DNA of 8,776 nucleotides from an uncultured Bacteroidales bacterium. GTDB lineage: Bacteria; Bacteroidota; Bacteroidia; Bacteroidales; Bacteroidaceae. The DNA is taken from the NCBI GenBank assembly GCA_947367415.1, contig CANBEE010000103.1:1-8776 (forward strand), in the 5' to 3' direction. Positions within the stretch are counted from its first letter, which is position 1, and each line of letters opens with the position of its first letter. A program made the translations under genes and the position numbers. Under the pieces are notes generated by a model, which did no database searches, was not told the origin of the DNA, and was given only the letters and a program-made list of their open reading frames with translations. Shown piece after piece: positions 1 through 5,620 of this stretch.

Positions 1-264
1 GTGGAGTGCGAGTCATGGATATGTGAGAGCATCGTGCGCCAGCACCTCGACTCACCCGCCATGCTCACCATCCTCCCCTTGCAGGACTGGATGGCCATGG
101 ACGAGCACCTGCGCTACCCCGACCCAGCCTTCGAGCGCATCAACGTACCCGCCAACTCAAATCACTACTGGCGCTACCGCATGCACCTCACCCTGGAGGA
201 ACTCCTCGAGGCCGAAGACTTCAACCGCCAAGTAGGACGACTAGTAAAACAAAGTGGACGATAA
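1..264 (+). CDS. malQ: 4-alpha-glucanotransferase (GH77), C-terminal fragment
   Basis: This is the 3' end of a gene that begins before the window. It is open from base 1, so the GTG at base 1 is an internal valine codon rather than a start. The 87 visible residues match the end of the GH77 amylomaltase/disproportionating enzyme family: the stretch PLQDWMAMDEHLR, then RINVPANSNHYWRYRMHLTLEELL, with the NVPA...WRYRM core at roughly residues 48-60 of the fragment. In this family that region closes the (beta/alpha)8 barrel and lies near the acceptor glucan site. The enzyme moves maltodextrin units between alpha-1,4-glucans in glycogen/maltodextrin metabolism, in the cytoplasm. The catalytic residues lie upstream of the window and cannot be checked. 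The reading frame ends KQSGR-TAA, and the stop codon falls inside a 16-bp direct repeat. Family assignment is confident; the symbol is by homology only. Confidence 0.85.
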   Translation: MECESWICESIVRQHLDSPAMLTILPLQDWMAMDEHLRYPDPAFERINVPANSNHYWRYRMHLTLEELLEAEDFNRQVGRLVKQSGR

Positions 265-270
265 GCGAGC

Positions 271-297
271 GCAGAGATAAGCCTACTTAATCTCTGC
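271..297 (+). terminator. Stem-loop after malQ, possible terminator
   Basis: GCAGAGAT pairs with ATCTCTGC in a perfect 8-bp stem. Two further pairs lie inside, beyond an A-A mismatch, and the loop is about 5 nt. It starts 7 nt after the malQ stop, where a terminator would sit. No U-tract follows, so it may be a 3'-end stabilising hairpin or part of a repeat rather than a rho-independent terminator. Confidence 0.4.
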
Positions 298-309
298 CGA
301 GCGCAGGAC

Positions 310-335
310 ACTTCTGTGGCAACAGCCACTAAAGT
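310..335 (+). other. Second intergenic hairpin downstream of malQ
   Basis: GTGGC (316-320) pairs with GCCAC (325-329) around an AACA tetraloop. An outer ACTT/AAGT stem extends it across a 2x2 internal loop. It lies upstream of the predicted ffh transcription start, so it belongs to the malQ 3' untranslated region or to a repeat element. Its function is unknown. Confidence 0.4.
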
Positions 336-374
336 GGACGATAAGCAAGAGTACCTCAGGAAAATGCAAATAAA

Positions 375-406
375 TTTGCTTTTCCGTTCGGTTTGCACTA
401 ATTTTG
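375..406 (+). promoter_or_regulatory. Bacteroidetes-type promoter for ffh
   Basis: TTTG at 375-378 and TAATTTTG at 399-406 match the Bacteroidetes sigma factor consensus (-33 TTTG, -7 TAnnTTTG) with a 20-bp spacer. Transcription would begin around 412-414, giving a leader of about 24 nt before the ffh ATG at 437. The -33 element lies in the right arm of a small inverted repeat, GCAAAT-AA-ATTTGC (366-379), which might be a protein site, though this is only inference. Confidence 0.65.
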
Positions 407-436
407 TCAATTTATTAGAAATTAGCCTAAAAAGAT

Positions 437-1762
437 ATGTTTGAAAACCTAAGTGAAAGACTAGAAAGATCGTTTAAGATACTGAAAGGTGAAGGCAAGA
501 TTACCGAAGTAAACGTTGCCGAGACCCTCAAGGATGTGCGCAAGGCATTGCTCGATGCCGACGTTAACTACAAGGTGGCCAAGACATTCACCGACACGGT
601 GAAGGAAAAGGCATTGGGTCAGGACGTACTCACCTCTGTACGCCCAAGCCAATTGATGGTCAAGATTGTACACGATGAGCTCACCGCCCTCATGGGAGGT
701 GATGCCGTAGAGCTCGAGCTCAAGGGACGCCCCTCGGTAATCCTCATGAGCGGTTTGCAAGGTTCGGGTAAGACCACCATGTCGGGTAAGCTCGCCCTCA
801 TGCTCAAGAATAAGAAGCATCGCCGTCCTCTGCTTGCAGCGTGCGACGTATATCGTCCTGCCGCTATCGACCAGCTCACCGTATTGGGCGAACAGATTGA
901 CGTGCCCGTATACAAGGAGGAGGACAACAAGAACCCCATAGAGATAGCACAGAACGCTATCCGTGAGGCCAAAGCCAAGAACTACGACGTTGTCATCGTG
1001 GATACCGCCGGCCGCCTTGCCGTAGATGAGCAGATGATGCAGGAGATTGCAGCCATCAAAGAGGCCGTTAACCCCGACCAGATACTCTTCGTGGTAGATG
1101 CCATGACCGGTCAGGATGCCGTAAACACCGCCAAGGAGTTTAACGACCGCCTCGACTTCAACGGCGTGGTACTCACCAAGCTCGACGGCGATACCCGTGG
1201 TGGTGCCGCCCTCTCTATCCGCACCGTAGTACACAAGCCCATCATGTTTGTAGGTACAGGCGAGAAGCTCGAAGCCCTCGACGTATTCCACCCCTCGCGT
1301 ATGGCCGACCGTATCCTCGGCATGGGTGACATCGTGTCACTCGTAGAGCGCGCTCAAGAACAGTTCGACGAAGAGGAGGCTAAGAAGCTCACCAAGAAGC
1401 TCGCGCGTAACCAGTTTGACTTCAACGATTTCCTCACCCAGATAGCCCAAATCAAGAAAATGGGTAATATCAAAGACCTCATGGGCATGATTCCCGGTGT
1501 GGGTAAGCAGATTAAGGACCTCGACATCGACGACAACGCCTTCAAGAGCGTAGAGGCCATCATCTACTCGATGACTCCCTACGAGCGTAGCCACCCCGAT
1601 GCCATCAACGGCAGCCGCCGCCAGCGCATCGCCAAGGGTAGCGGTACCAACATACAGGAGGTAAACCGCCTGCTGAAGCAGTTTGAGCAAACCCGCAAGA
1701 TGATGAAGAACGTGGCCAACATGCCCATGGGCAAGATGGGAATGCCTAAGTTTAGAAAATAA
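437..1762 (+). CDS. ffh: Signal recognition particle protein Ffh (SRP54 GTPase)
   Basis: Ffh binds 4.5S RNA and the signal sequences of nascent membrane or secreted proteins, and delivers ribosomes to the receptor FtsY. The 441 residues are a normal full length. The N domain spans about 1-95. The GTPase G domain follows with P-loop GLQGSGKTT (106-114), DVYRPAAIDQL (137-147), DTAGR (189-193), TKLDG (247-251) and the closing GTGEKLEALDVF region (273-284). The methionine-rich M domain runs from about 300 to 435. It includes the RNA-binding stretch GSRRQRIAKGSGT (392-404), and the tail is rich in Met and Lys (MMKNVANMPMGKMGMP), as expected for signal-sequence binding. The ATG at 437 gives the standard family N-terminus MFENLSERLE. 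No SD sequence precedes it, only an A-rich stretch, as is common in Bacteroidetes. A dedicated promoter lies just upstream. The 4.5S RNA gene is not in this window. Confidence 0.97.
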   Translation: MFENLSERLERSFKILKGEGKITEVNVAETLKDVRKALLDADVNYKVAKTFTDTVKEKALGQDVLTSVRPSQLMVKIVHDELTALMGGDAVELELKGRPSVILMSGLQGSGKTTMSGKLALMLKNKKHRRPLLAACDVYRPAAIDQLTVLGEQIDVPVYKEEDNKNPIEIAQNAIREAKAKNYDVVIVDTAGRLAVDEQMMQEIAAIKEAVNPDQILFVVDAMTGQDAVNTAKEFNDRLDFNGVVLTKLDGDTRGGAALSIRTVVHKPIMFVGTGEKLEALDVFHPSRMADRILGMGDIVSLVERAQEQFDEEEAKKLTKKLARNQFDFNDFLTQIAQIKKMGNIKDLMGMIPGVGKQIKDLDIDDNAFKSVEAIIYSMTPYERSHPDAINGSRRQRIAKGSGTNIQEVNRLLKQFEQTRKMMKNVANMPMGKMGMPKFRK

Positions 1763-1778
1763 GAAGACCCTCCCTTAA

Positions 1779-1916
1779 ATTTACAATTTGACAATTTACG
1801 ATTTACTATTTATTTGGCGATTGGTCTATTTGACAATTCCGCCATTGCGAACCAGCAAATTATTAAATCATAAAATTGTACATAAATTGTAAATAGTTAA
1901 TTTGTAAATAGTAAAT
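1779..1916. repeat. Heptad-repeat intergenic element, copy 1
   Basis: This 138-bp AT-rich element fills nearly all of the 155-nt ffh-folD gap. The left arm (1779-1815) is a run of about five ATTTACN-like heptads. The right arm (1889-1916) is built of GTAAATN heptads, the reverse complement of the left unit, so the ends form imperfect inverted repeats. A second element of 139 bp lies at 4878-5016. The left arms agree at 33 of 37 positions and include an exact 17-mer (1799-1815). The right arms agree at 23 of 28. The internal word ATTAAATCAT sits at the same offset, 83 bp from the left edge, in both (1862 here). The element ends one base before the folD start codon. There is no coding potential. 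It could be a MITE- or REP-like element; no transposase or clear target duplication is seen. Confidence 0.7.
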
Positions 1917-1917
1917 A

Positions 1918-2799
1918 ATGAATATCATAGACGGAAAAGCCATATCGGAGCAGATCAAGCAAGAGATTGCAGCCGAAGTAGCCGAGCGCGTAGCGCGCGG
2001 CGAGAAGCGCCCCCACCTGGCCGCCATACTGGTAGGCCACGACGGAGGCAGTGAGACATACGTAGCAAACAAAGTGAAGGCCTGCGAGGCGTGCGGCTTC
2101 ACCTCCTCGCTCATCCGCTTTGAGAGCGATGTCACCGAGGAGACCCTACTGGCCGAGATTGAGCGCCTTAATCAGGACACCGATGTAGACGGCTTCATCG
2201 TACAGCTCCCCCTACCCCGCCACATCAACGAGCAGCGCATCATCGAGGCCATCGACTACCGCAAGGATGTAGACGGCTTCCACCCTATCAACGTAGGCCG
2301 CCTCGCCATCGGGCTCCCCTGCTTCGTGTCGGCCACACCCAACGGCATACTGCAGCTGCTCAAGCGTTACAACATAGAGACCTCGGGCAAGAAATGCGTC
2401 ATCCTCGGCCGTAGCAATATCGTGGGAAAGCCCATGGGCACCCTCATGATGCAGAAGGCCTACCCCGGCGACGCCACCGTGACCGTATGCCATAGCCGCT
2501 CCAAGGACCTCGTCAAGGAGTGTCGTGAGGCCGATATCCTCATTGCAGCTATGGGGCAGCCCAACTTTGTGAAGGCCGACATGGTGAAGGAGGGCGCTGT
2601 AGTCATCGACGTAGGTACCACCCGCGTGCCCGATGCCACCCGTAAGAGTGGCTTCAAGCTCACCGGCGACGTCAAGTTCGACGAGGTAGCCCCCAAGTGC
2701 TCCTACATTACCCCCGTGCCTGGCGGCGTAGGCCCCATGACTATCGTGTCGCTAATGATGAACACGCTGCTGGCAGGCACCAAGGCAATATACAAGTAA
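1918..2799 (+). CDS. folD: Bifunctional methylene-THF dehydrogenase/methenyl-THF cyclohydrolase FolD
   Basis: FolD interconverts 5,10-methylene-, 5,10-methenyl- and 10-formyl-tetrahydrofolate in the cytoplasm, using NADP+ (or NAD+), and supplies one-carbon units for purine and formyl-Met synthesis. The 293 residues cover the whole family. The active-site Tyr-x3-Lys motif is seen as YVANK (Y48, K52), within a stretch reading YVANKVKACEACGF. Substrate-site signatures DGFIVQLPLP (91-100) and DVDGFHPINVGRL (117-129) follow. The Rossmann nucleotide-binding segment is VILGRSNIVGKPM (161-173), and the C-terminal signature is PVPGGVGPMT (266-275). The ATG at 1918 begins the typical MNIIDGKAIS N-terminus; no SD is present and a heptad repeat abuts the start. 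The stop TAA (2797-2799) is followed directly by the TTG start of the next gene in the same frame, so the two are probably co-transcribed. Confidence 0.96.
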   Translation: MNIIDGKAISEQIKQEIAAEVAERVARGEKRPHLAAILVGHDGGSETYVANKVKACEACGFTSSLIRFESDVTEETLLAEIERLNQDTDVDGFIVQLPLPRHINEQRIIEAIDYRKDVDGFHPINVGRLAIGLPCFVSATPNGILQLLKRYNIETSGKKCVILGRSNIVGKPMGTLMMQKAYPGDATVTVCHSRSKDLVKECREADILIAAMGQPNFVKADMVKEGAVVIDVGTTRVPDATRKSGFKLTGDVKFDEVAPKCSYITPVPGGVGPMTIVSLMMNTLLAGTKAIYK

Positions 2800-3870
2800 T
2801 TGAGAATCCTCCACACCATACTCCTGCTGCTTTTACCTGTATGTATATATGGGCAAAGGCAGCAGGTGTCGTTATTGTTCGTGGGCGACCTCATGCAGCA
2901 CCAAGCACAGATAGATGCCGCCCGTCGTGCCGATGGTAGCTACGACTACAGCCACTGCTTCTCTCTGGTAAAGGACGACATCGGCCGTGCCGACCTCGCC
3001 ATCGGCAACCTCGAGGTCACCCTAGGTGGAAAGCCCTACCGCGGCTATCCACAGTTCAGCGCCCCCGACGAATACCTGTATGCCATCCACGACGCAGGGT
3101 TCGACATACTTGCTACAGCAAATAATCACAGCCTCGACCGCCATCGCCGTGGTATTGAGCGCACACTCGCCCTCACCGATAGCCTTGACATTCACACCGT
3201 AGGCACCTATCGTGACAGCCTCGATCGTCAACGTCGCTATCCCCTTATTATTGAGAAGAACGGTATTCGCATCGCCATTCTCAGCGCCACCTACGGCACA
3301 AATGGCATCACATCAACACCCCCAAATATAGTAAACAGTCTCAACAGAGATGAGCTAGCCGCAGACATTCGCCAAGCCCATTCACTACATCCAGATGCCA
3401 TTATCGCCTTCGTACATTGGGGGAACGAATACCAACAACAACCAAATGCAGAGCAGCGCAACCTAGCACAATGGCTCATATCGCAAGGTGTCGACCACGT
3501 TATTGGCGGCCATCCCCATGTAGTACAACCTATCGAGCTCGTCCCTTCCCCAGAACACCCTACACACCATGCCATCGTATATTCATTGGGCAACTACGTA
3601 TCAAACATGAGCATCCCCCACGGAGATGTAGGTCTCACAGTAACACTCACCCTTGAAAAGATTGCCGGAACCACACGACTAAAGGACATTAAGCACAACC
3701 TCGTATGGACCGAGCGTGCTGCACTGAGCCAATCCGGCAACTTCCGCATCATCCCTTCCGACACAATCCCTACTGATTTCACTCCCGAGGCACGTCACCG
3801 TATGAGCCGTGCTATATCTATGGAAAAGGATTTTCTCAACAAGAACAATAAATTTATTCTCAAAAAGTAA
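2800..3870 (+). CDS. CapA/PgsA-family metallophosphatase-like secreted protein
   Basis: This 356-residue protein has the CapA (PgsA) poly-gamma-glutamate synthesis protein fold, which belongs to the calcineurin-like metallophosphoesterase superfamily. Motifs in order are LLFVGDLMQ (25-33), AIGNLEVTLGG (67-77), ATANNHSLD (105-113), SATYGTNG (162-169), AFVHWGNEY (203-211), GGHPHVVQPIE (236-246) and IVYSLGNYVSN (259-269). The Asp, Asn and His residues in these are the usual metal-site ligands. Residues 1-18 look like a signal peptide: Arg, a poly-Leu core, then cleavage near YG-Q at 18/19. Cys15 lacks a proper lipobox. The protein is therefore probably periplasmic or surface exposed. The TTG at 2800 is the only start that keeps the signal peptide; the next in-frame Met (residue 32) would remove the first metal motif. 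It begins directly after the folD stop in the same frame, with no SD, so translation may depend on FolD termination. No capBC-like genes are adjacent, so a role in poly-gamma-glutamate is unproven. Many Bacteroidales encode such proteins with unknown substrate. Confidence 0.85.
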   Translation: MRILHTILLLLLPVCIYGQRQQVSLLFVGDLMQHQAQIDAARRADGSYDYSHCFSLVKDDIGRADLAIGNLEVTLGGKPYRGYPQFSAPDEYLYAIHDAGFDILATANNHSLDRHRRGIERTLALTDSLDIHTVGTYRDSLDRQRRYPLIIEKNGIRIAILSATYGTNGITSTPPNIVNSLNRDELAADIRQAHSLHPDAIIAFVHWGNEYQQQPNAEQRNLAQWLISQGVDHVIGGHPHVVQPIELVPSPEHPTHHAIVYSLGNYVSNMSIPHGDVGLTVTLTLEKIAGTTRLKDIKHNLVWTERAALSQSGNFRIIPSDTIPTDFTPEARHRMSRAISMEKDFLNKNNKFILKK

Positions 3871-3886
3871 ATTTTCGCAGAAATCC

Positions 3887-3917
3887 TTTGGATATTCAGA
3901 AATAAGTCGTACCTTTG
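3887..3917 (+). promoter_or_regulatory. Promoter for tRNA-His
   Basis: TTTG (3887-3890) and TACCTTTG (3910-3917) match the Bacteroidetes -33/-7 consensus exactly, with a 19-bp spacer. The start of transcription would fall near 3923-3925, about 23 nt before the mature tRNA 5' end. The promoter begins 17 nt after the stop of the preceding gene, so the tRNA has its own transcription unit. Confidence 0.75.
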
Positions 3918-3946
3918 CACCGCTTTCGACAGAGAGCTACTAACAT

Positions 3947-4024
3947 GGTGACTATAGTTCAGTCGGTTAGAGCGTCAGATTGTGGTTCTGAATGTCGTGG
4001 GTTCGAATCCCACTAGTCACCCCA
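3947..4024 (+). tRNA. tRNA-His (anticodon GTG)
   Basis: A complete cloverleaf can be folded. The acceptor stem is GGTGACTA / TAGTCACC, eight pairs including the extra G-1 (3947) opposite C73 (4021), the identity mark of tRNA-His. The anticodon stem TCAGA/TCTGA (3975-3979 with 3987-3991) encloses the loop TTGTGGT, with anticodon GTG at 3982-3984. The T arm is GTGGG-TTCGAAT-CCCAC. The 3' CCA is encoded at 4022-4024. Tools that omit G-1 and CCA would give 3948-4021. Confidence 0.97.
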
Positions 4025-4026
4025 AG

Positions 4027-4070
4027 AAATCCTTGATAATCATAAGATTATTGAGGATTTTCCTTTTTAT
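4027..4070 (+). terminator. Rho-independent terminator of tRNA-His
   Basis: Two nt after the encoded CCA, 4027-4041 pairs with 4046-4060 to form a 15-bp stem with two G-U wobbles and an ATAA tetraloop. The T-rich run TCCTTTTTAT (4061-4070) follows. The opposite strand lacks a T-tract, so it should act on plus-strand transcripts only. Confidence 0.9.
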
Positions 4071-4184
4071 ACGACTTCCTATTTTAGAAGAAACCGACAA
4101 TATTATTAAAGAAACAGCTTATTTTTACCCTTTTGATTACGGTTTGTTTTCGAAACGTTCCGAACTTTAAGACTGTAAGTAGTG

Positions 4185-4222
4185 AAATAAAAAGAGCGGG
4201 AATGCAAGTGCACTCCCGCTCT
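4185..4222 (-). terminator. Rho-independent terminator of the rnf operon
   Basis: On the minus strand AGAGCGGGA pairs with TCCCGCTCT (4214-4222 with 4193-4201). Four further pairs (one G-U) lead to an ACTT tetraloop, so the stem is 13 bp. It is followed by TTTTTATTT (4193 down to 4185). It lies 26 nt after the rnfA stop and marks the operon end. It faces the tRNA terminator across a 114-nt gap with no gene. Confidence 0.92.
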
Positions 4223-4248
4223 CAATCTATATATACTATCCTGGCGGA

Positions 4249-4866
4249 TTAGCTGAAGAACTGGGCGATACCCTTATCGATACCACTGAAGCCCATGAAG
4301 GCAAGAGCCAGGAGGCCTGCGGTAACGAGGGCGATAGACATACCCTCAACACCTTTGGGTACACGCACGAGGCTAAGCTGCTCGCGGAGGCCAGCAAACA
4401 CAATGAGTGCCAAAGCGAAGCCGAGAGCGGTAGCCAAAGCGTAGATGATACCGGTGAGGAGGTTGGGCTCAAGACCCTGACCATTGTATGTACCGTTGGC
4501 CACAAGAATAGCAACACCTAGAATACAGCAGTTGGTGGTAATCAGAGGCAAGAACACGCCGAGTGCCTGATAGAGCGAGGGAGAGAGCTTCTTGAGCACA
4601 ATCTCTACCATCTGCACGAGGGCAGCAATCACCAGAATGAAAACTATGGTCTGTAGGTACTGCAAGCCGAAGGGGTTGAGCACCCAGATCTGCAGCAGAT
4701 AGGTAACGATGGTGGCAATAACCAACACGAAAGTTACAGCCAGTCCCATACCCTTAGCTGTCTCAATCTTCTTTGACACACCGAGGAAGGGACAGATACC
4801 GAGGAACTGTGACAACACGATGTTGTTCACAAATATCGCGGAGATAAATATCAATATGTATTCCAT
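4249..4866 (-). CDS. rnfA: Rnf complex membrane subunit RnfA (RsxA)
   Basis: RnfA is an integral inner-membrane subunit of the Rnf ferredoxin:NAD+ oxidoreductase and forms a pseudo-symmetric pair with RnfE. The 205 residues carry about six hydrophobic helices. Family signatures are FVNNIVLSQFLGICPFLGVSKK (12-33), ETAKGMGLAVTFV (35-47), FLPLITTNCCILGVAIL (105-121) and a C-terminal ALAFMGFSGI (187-196). Cys25 and the Cys113/Cys114 pair are in the positions that, in structurally studied Rnf/Nqr complexes, hold the intramembrane [2Fe-2S] cluster together with RnfE. It is slightly longer than the roughly 190-residue usual size, because of a polar loop near 124-136 and a short extension at the C-terminus. 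The ATG at 4866 gives the standard MEYILIFI start; no SD precedes it. The gene is separated from rnfE by 155 nt of repeat element, the longest gap in the visible operon. Confidence 0.95.
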   Translation of the reverse strand: MEYILIFISAIFVNNIVLSQFLGICPFLGVSKKIETAKGMGLAVTFVLVIATIVTYLLQIWVLNPFGLQYLQTIVFILVIAALVQMVEIVLKKLSPSLYQALGVFLPLITTNCCILGVAILVANGTYNGQGLEPNLLTGIIYALATALGFALALIVFAGLREQLSLVRVPKGVEGMSIALVTAGLLALAFMGFSGIDKGIAQFFS

Positions 4867-4877
4867 AAACTTATTCT

Positions 4878-5016
4878 ATTTACAATTTACAAATGTACGA
4901 TTTACTATTTATTTACAATTTGGCAATTTTACAATTCACGAAGTTCAAGACGTTAATATAATTAAATCATTCTATTGGAAAATAATTCGTAAATAGTAAA
5001 TCGTCAAATAGTAAAT
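4878..5016. repeat. Heptad-repeat intergenic element, copy 2
   Basis: This 139-bp element lies between rnfE and rnfA and is homologous to 1779-1916. Its left arm is 4878-4914, including an exact 17-mer at 4898-4914 shared with copy 1. Its core word ATTAAATCAT is at 4961-4970, and its right arm of GTAAATN heptads is 4989-5016. Relative to the flanking genes it is inverted compared with copy 1, because rnfE and rnfA are on the minus strand. Since the arms are inverted repeats, both copies still place GTAAATN heptads just before the next start codon. Confidence 0.7.
4890..4919 (-). promoter_or_regulatory. Possible internal promoter for rnfA inside the repeat
   Basis: On the minus strand TACATTTG (4897 to 4890) matches the -7 TAnnTTTG consensus, with a weaker ATTG (4919 to 4916) 18 bp upstream in place of TTTG. 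A start near 4883 would leave a leader of about 16 nt. The corresponding position in copy 1 does not have the -7 match. The sequence is AT-rich, so chance is a real possibility. Confidence 0.3.
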
Positions 5017-5021
5017 TGCTG

Positions 5022-5603
5022 TTACTTTTTAATTTTATTCACGATAGCGATAAGGTATCCCAATACAATGAAGGCACCAGGAGCCAACACAAAGGCCAAC
5101 ATATTGGTCGATGAGGGCAGAATGGTGAGGCCAAACACAGCACCTGTGCCTAGCAACTCACGTACTGCACCAAGCAACGTGAGCGCCCAAGTGAAACCAA
5201 GTCCCATACCCAATCCATCGAAGAGTGAGGGGATAGCGGTATTCTTGGCAGCAAAGGCTTCGGCACGACCAAGGATGATACAGTTTACCACAATCAGCGG
5301 AATGAACAATCCTAGACTGGCATAGAGTGAAGGCAAGTAGGCTTGCATGAGCATCTGCAACAGGGTCACAAACGATGCAATGACTACGATATATGCCGGA
5401 ATACGTACCTTATCGGGAATAAGGTTTTTCAACAAGGCGATAACGATGTTTGAACATATCAAAACAAACGTGGTGGCAAGGCCCATAGACATACCGTTGA
5501 GTGCCGAAGAGGTGGTACCCAAGGTAGGACACATACCAAGGAGAAGAACAAACGTGGGGTTTTCCTTAACCAAACCATTCAAAAATACTTTCCAATTATT
5601 CAT
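5022..5603 (-). CDS. rnfE: Rnf complex membrane subunit RnfE (RsxE)
   Basis: RnfE is the partner of RnfA in the membrane core of Rnf. The 193 residues show about six hydrophobic segments. Recognisable signatures are NGLVKENPTFVLLLGMCPTLGTT (9-31), ALNGMSMGLATTFVL (34-48), FIPLIVVNCIILGRAEAFAAKN (100-121) and DGLGMGLGFTWAL (129-141). Cys25 and Cys108 occupy the conserved positions expected to ligate the shared [2Fe-2S] cluster with RnfA. The ATG at 5603 is supported by AGGAGG at 5611-5616, seven nt upstream on the minus strand, an unusually good SD for this phylum. It follows rnfG after 17 nt and is followed by the repeat-filled gap before rnfA. Confidence 0.95.
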   Translation of the reverse strand: MNNWKVFLNGLVKENPTFVLLLGMCPTLGTTSSALNGMSMGLATTFVLICSNIVIALLKNLIPDKVRIPAYIVVIASFVTLLQMLMQAYLPSLYASLGLFIPLIVVNCIILGRAEAFAAKNTAIPSLFDGLGMGLGFTWALTLLGAVRELLGTGAVFGLTILPSSTNMLAFVLAPGAFIVLGYLIAIVNKIKK

Positions 5604-5620
5604 ATCTTGTCCTCCTATTC

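Larger units (their letters stand above)
251..346. repeat. 16-bp direct repeat pair spanning the malQ stop
   Basis: AAAGTGGACGATAAGC occurs exactly at 251-266 and again at 331-346, 80 bp apart. The first copy encodes the last residues and stop codon of malQ. The second lies in the intergenic region. A shorter exact repeat, CGAGCGCAG, is nested between them at 266-274 and 298-306. The pattern suggests a local duplication or part of a dispersed intergenic repeat; one window cannot separate these. Confidence 0.7.

Noticed and set aside
461..1291. A 276-residue open frame on the strand opposite ffh
   Set aside because: It lies wholly antisense to a clearly real gene, has no recognisable motif and is explained by codon bias in ffh.
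1779..1916. Heptad arrays as a CRISPR or as a folate riboswitch before folD
   Set aside because: The units are 7 bp and contiguous with no spacers, and no conserved riboswitch core is visible. The same sequence occurs before rnfA, which has no folate link.
3847..3858. Perfect 12-bp palindrome AATAAATTTATT near the end of the CapA-like gene
   Set aside because: It is AT-only, lies in coding sequence and has no T-tract at the right place, so it is weak as a terminator or operator.
3982..4170. A 62-residue open frame downstream of CapA
   Set aside because: It starts inside the tRNA-His anticodon loop, runs through the terminator and has no support as a gene.
4071..4184. Gap between the two facing terminators, checked for a small RNA or gene
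   Set aside because: No promoter match, stem-loop or frame with a plausible start was found.
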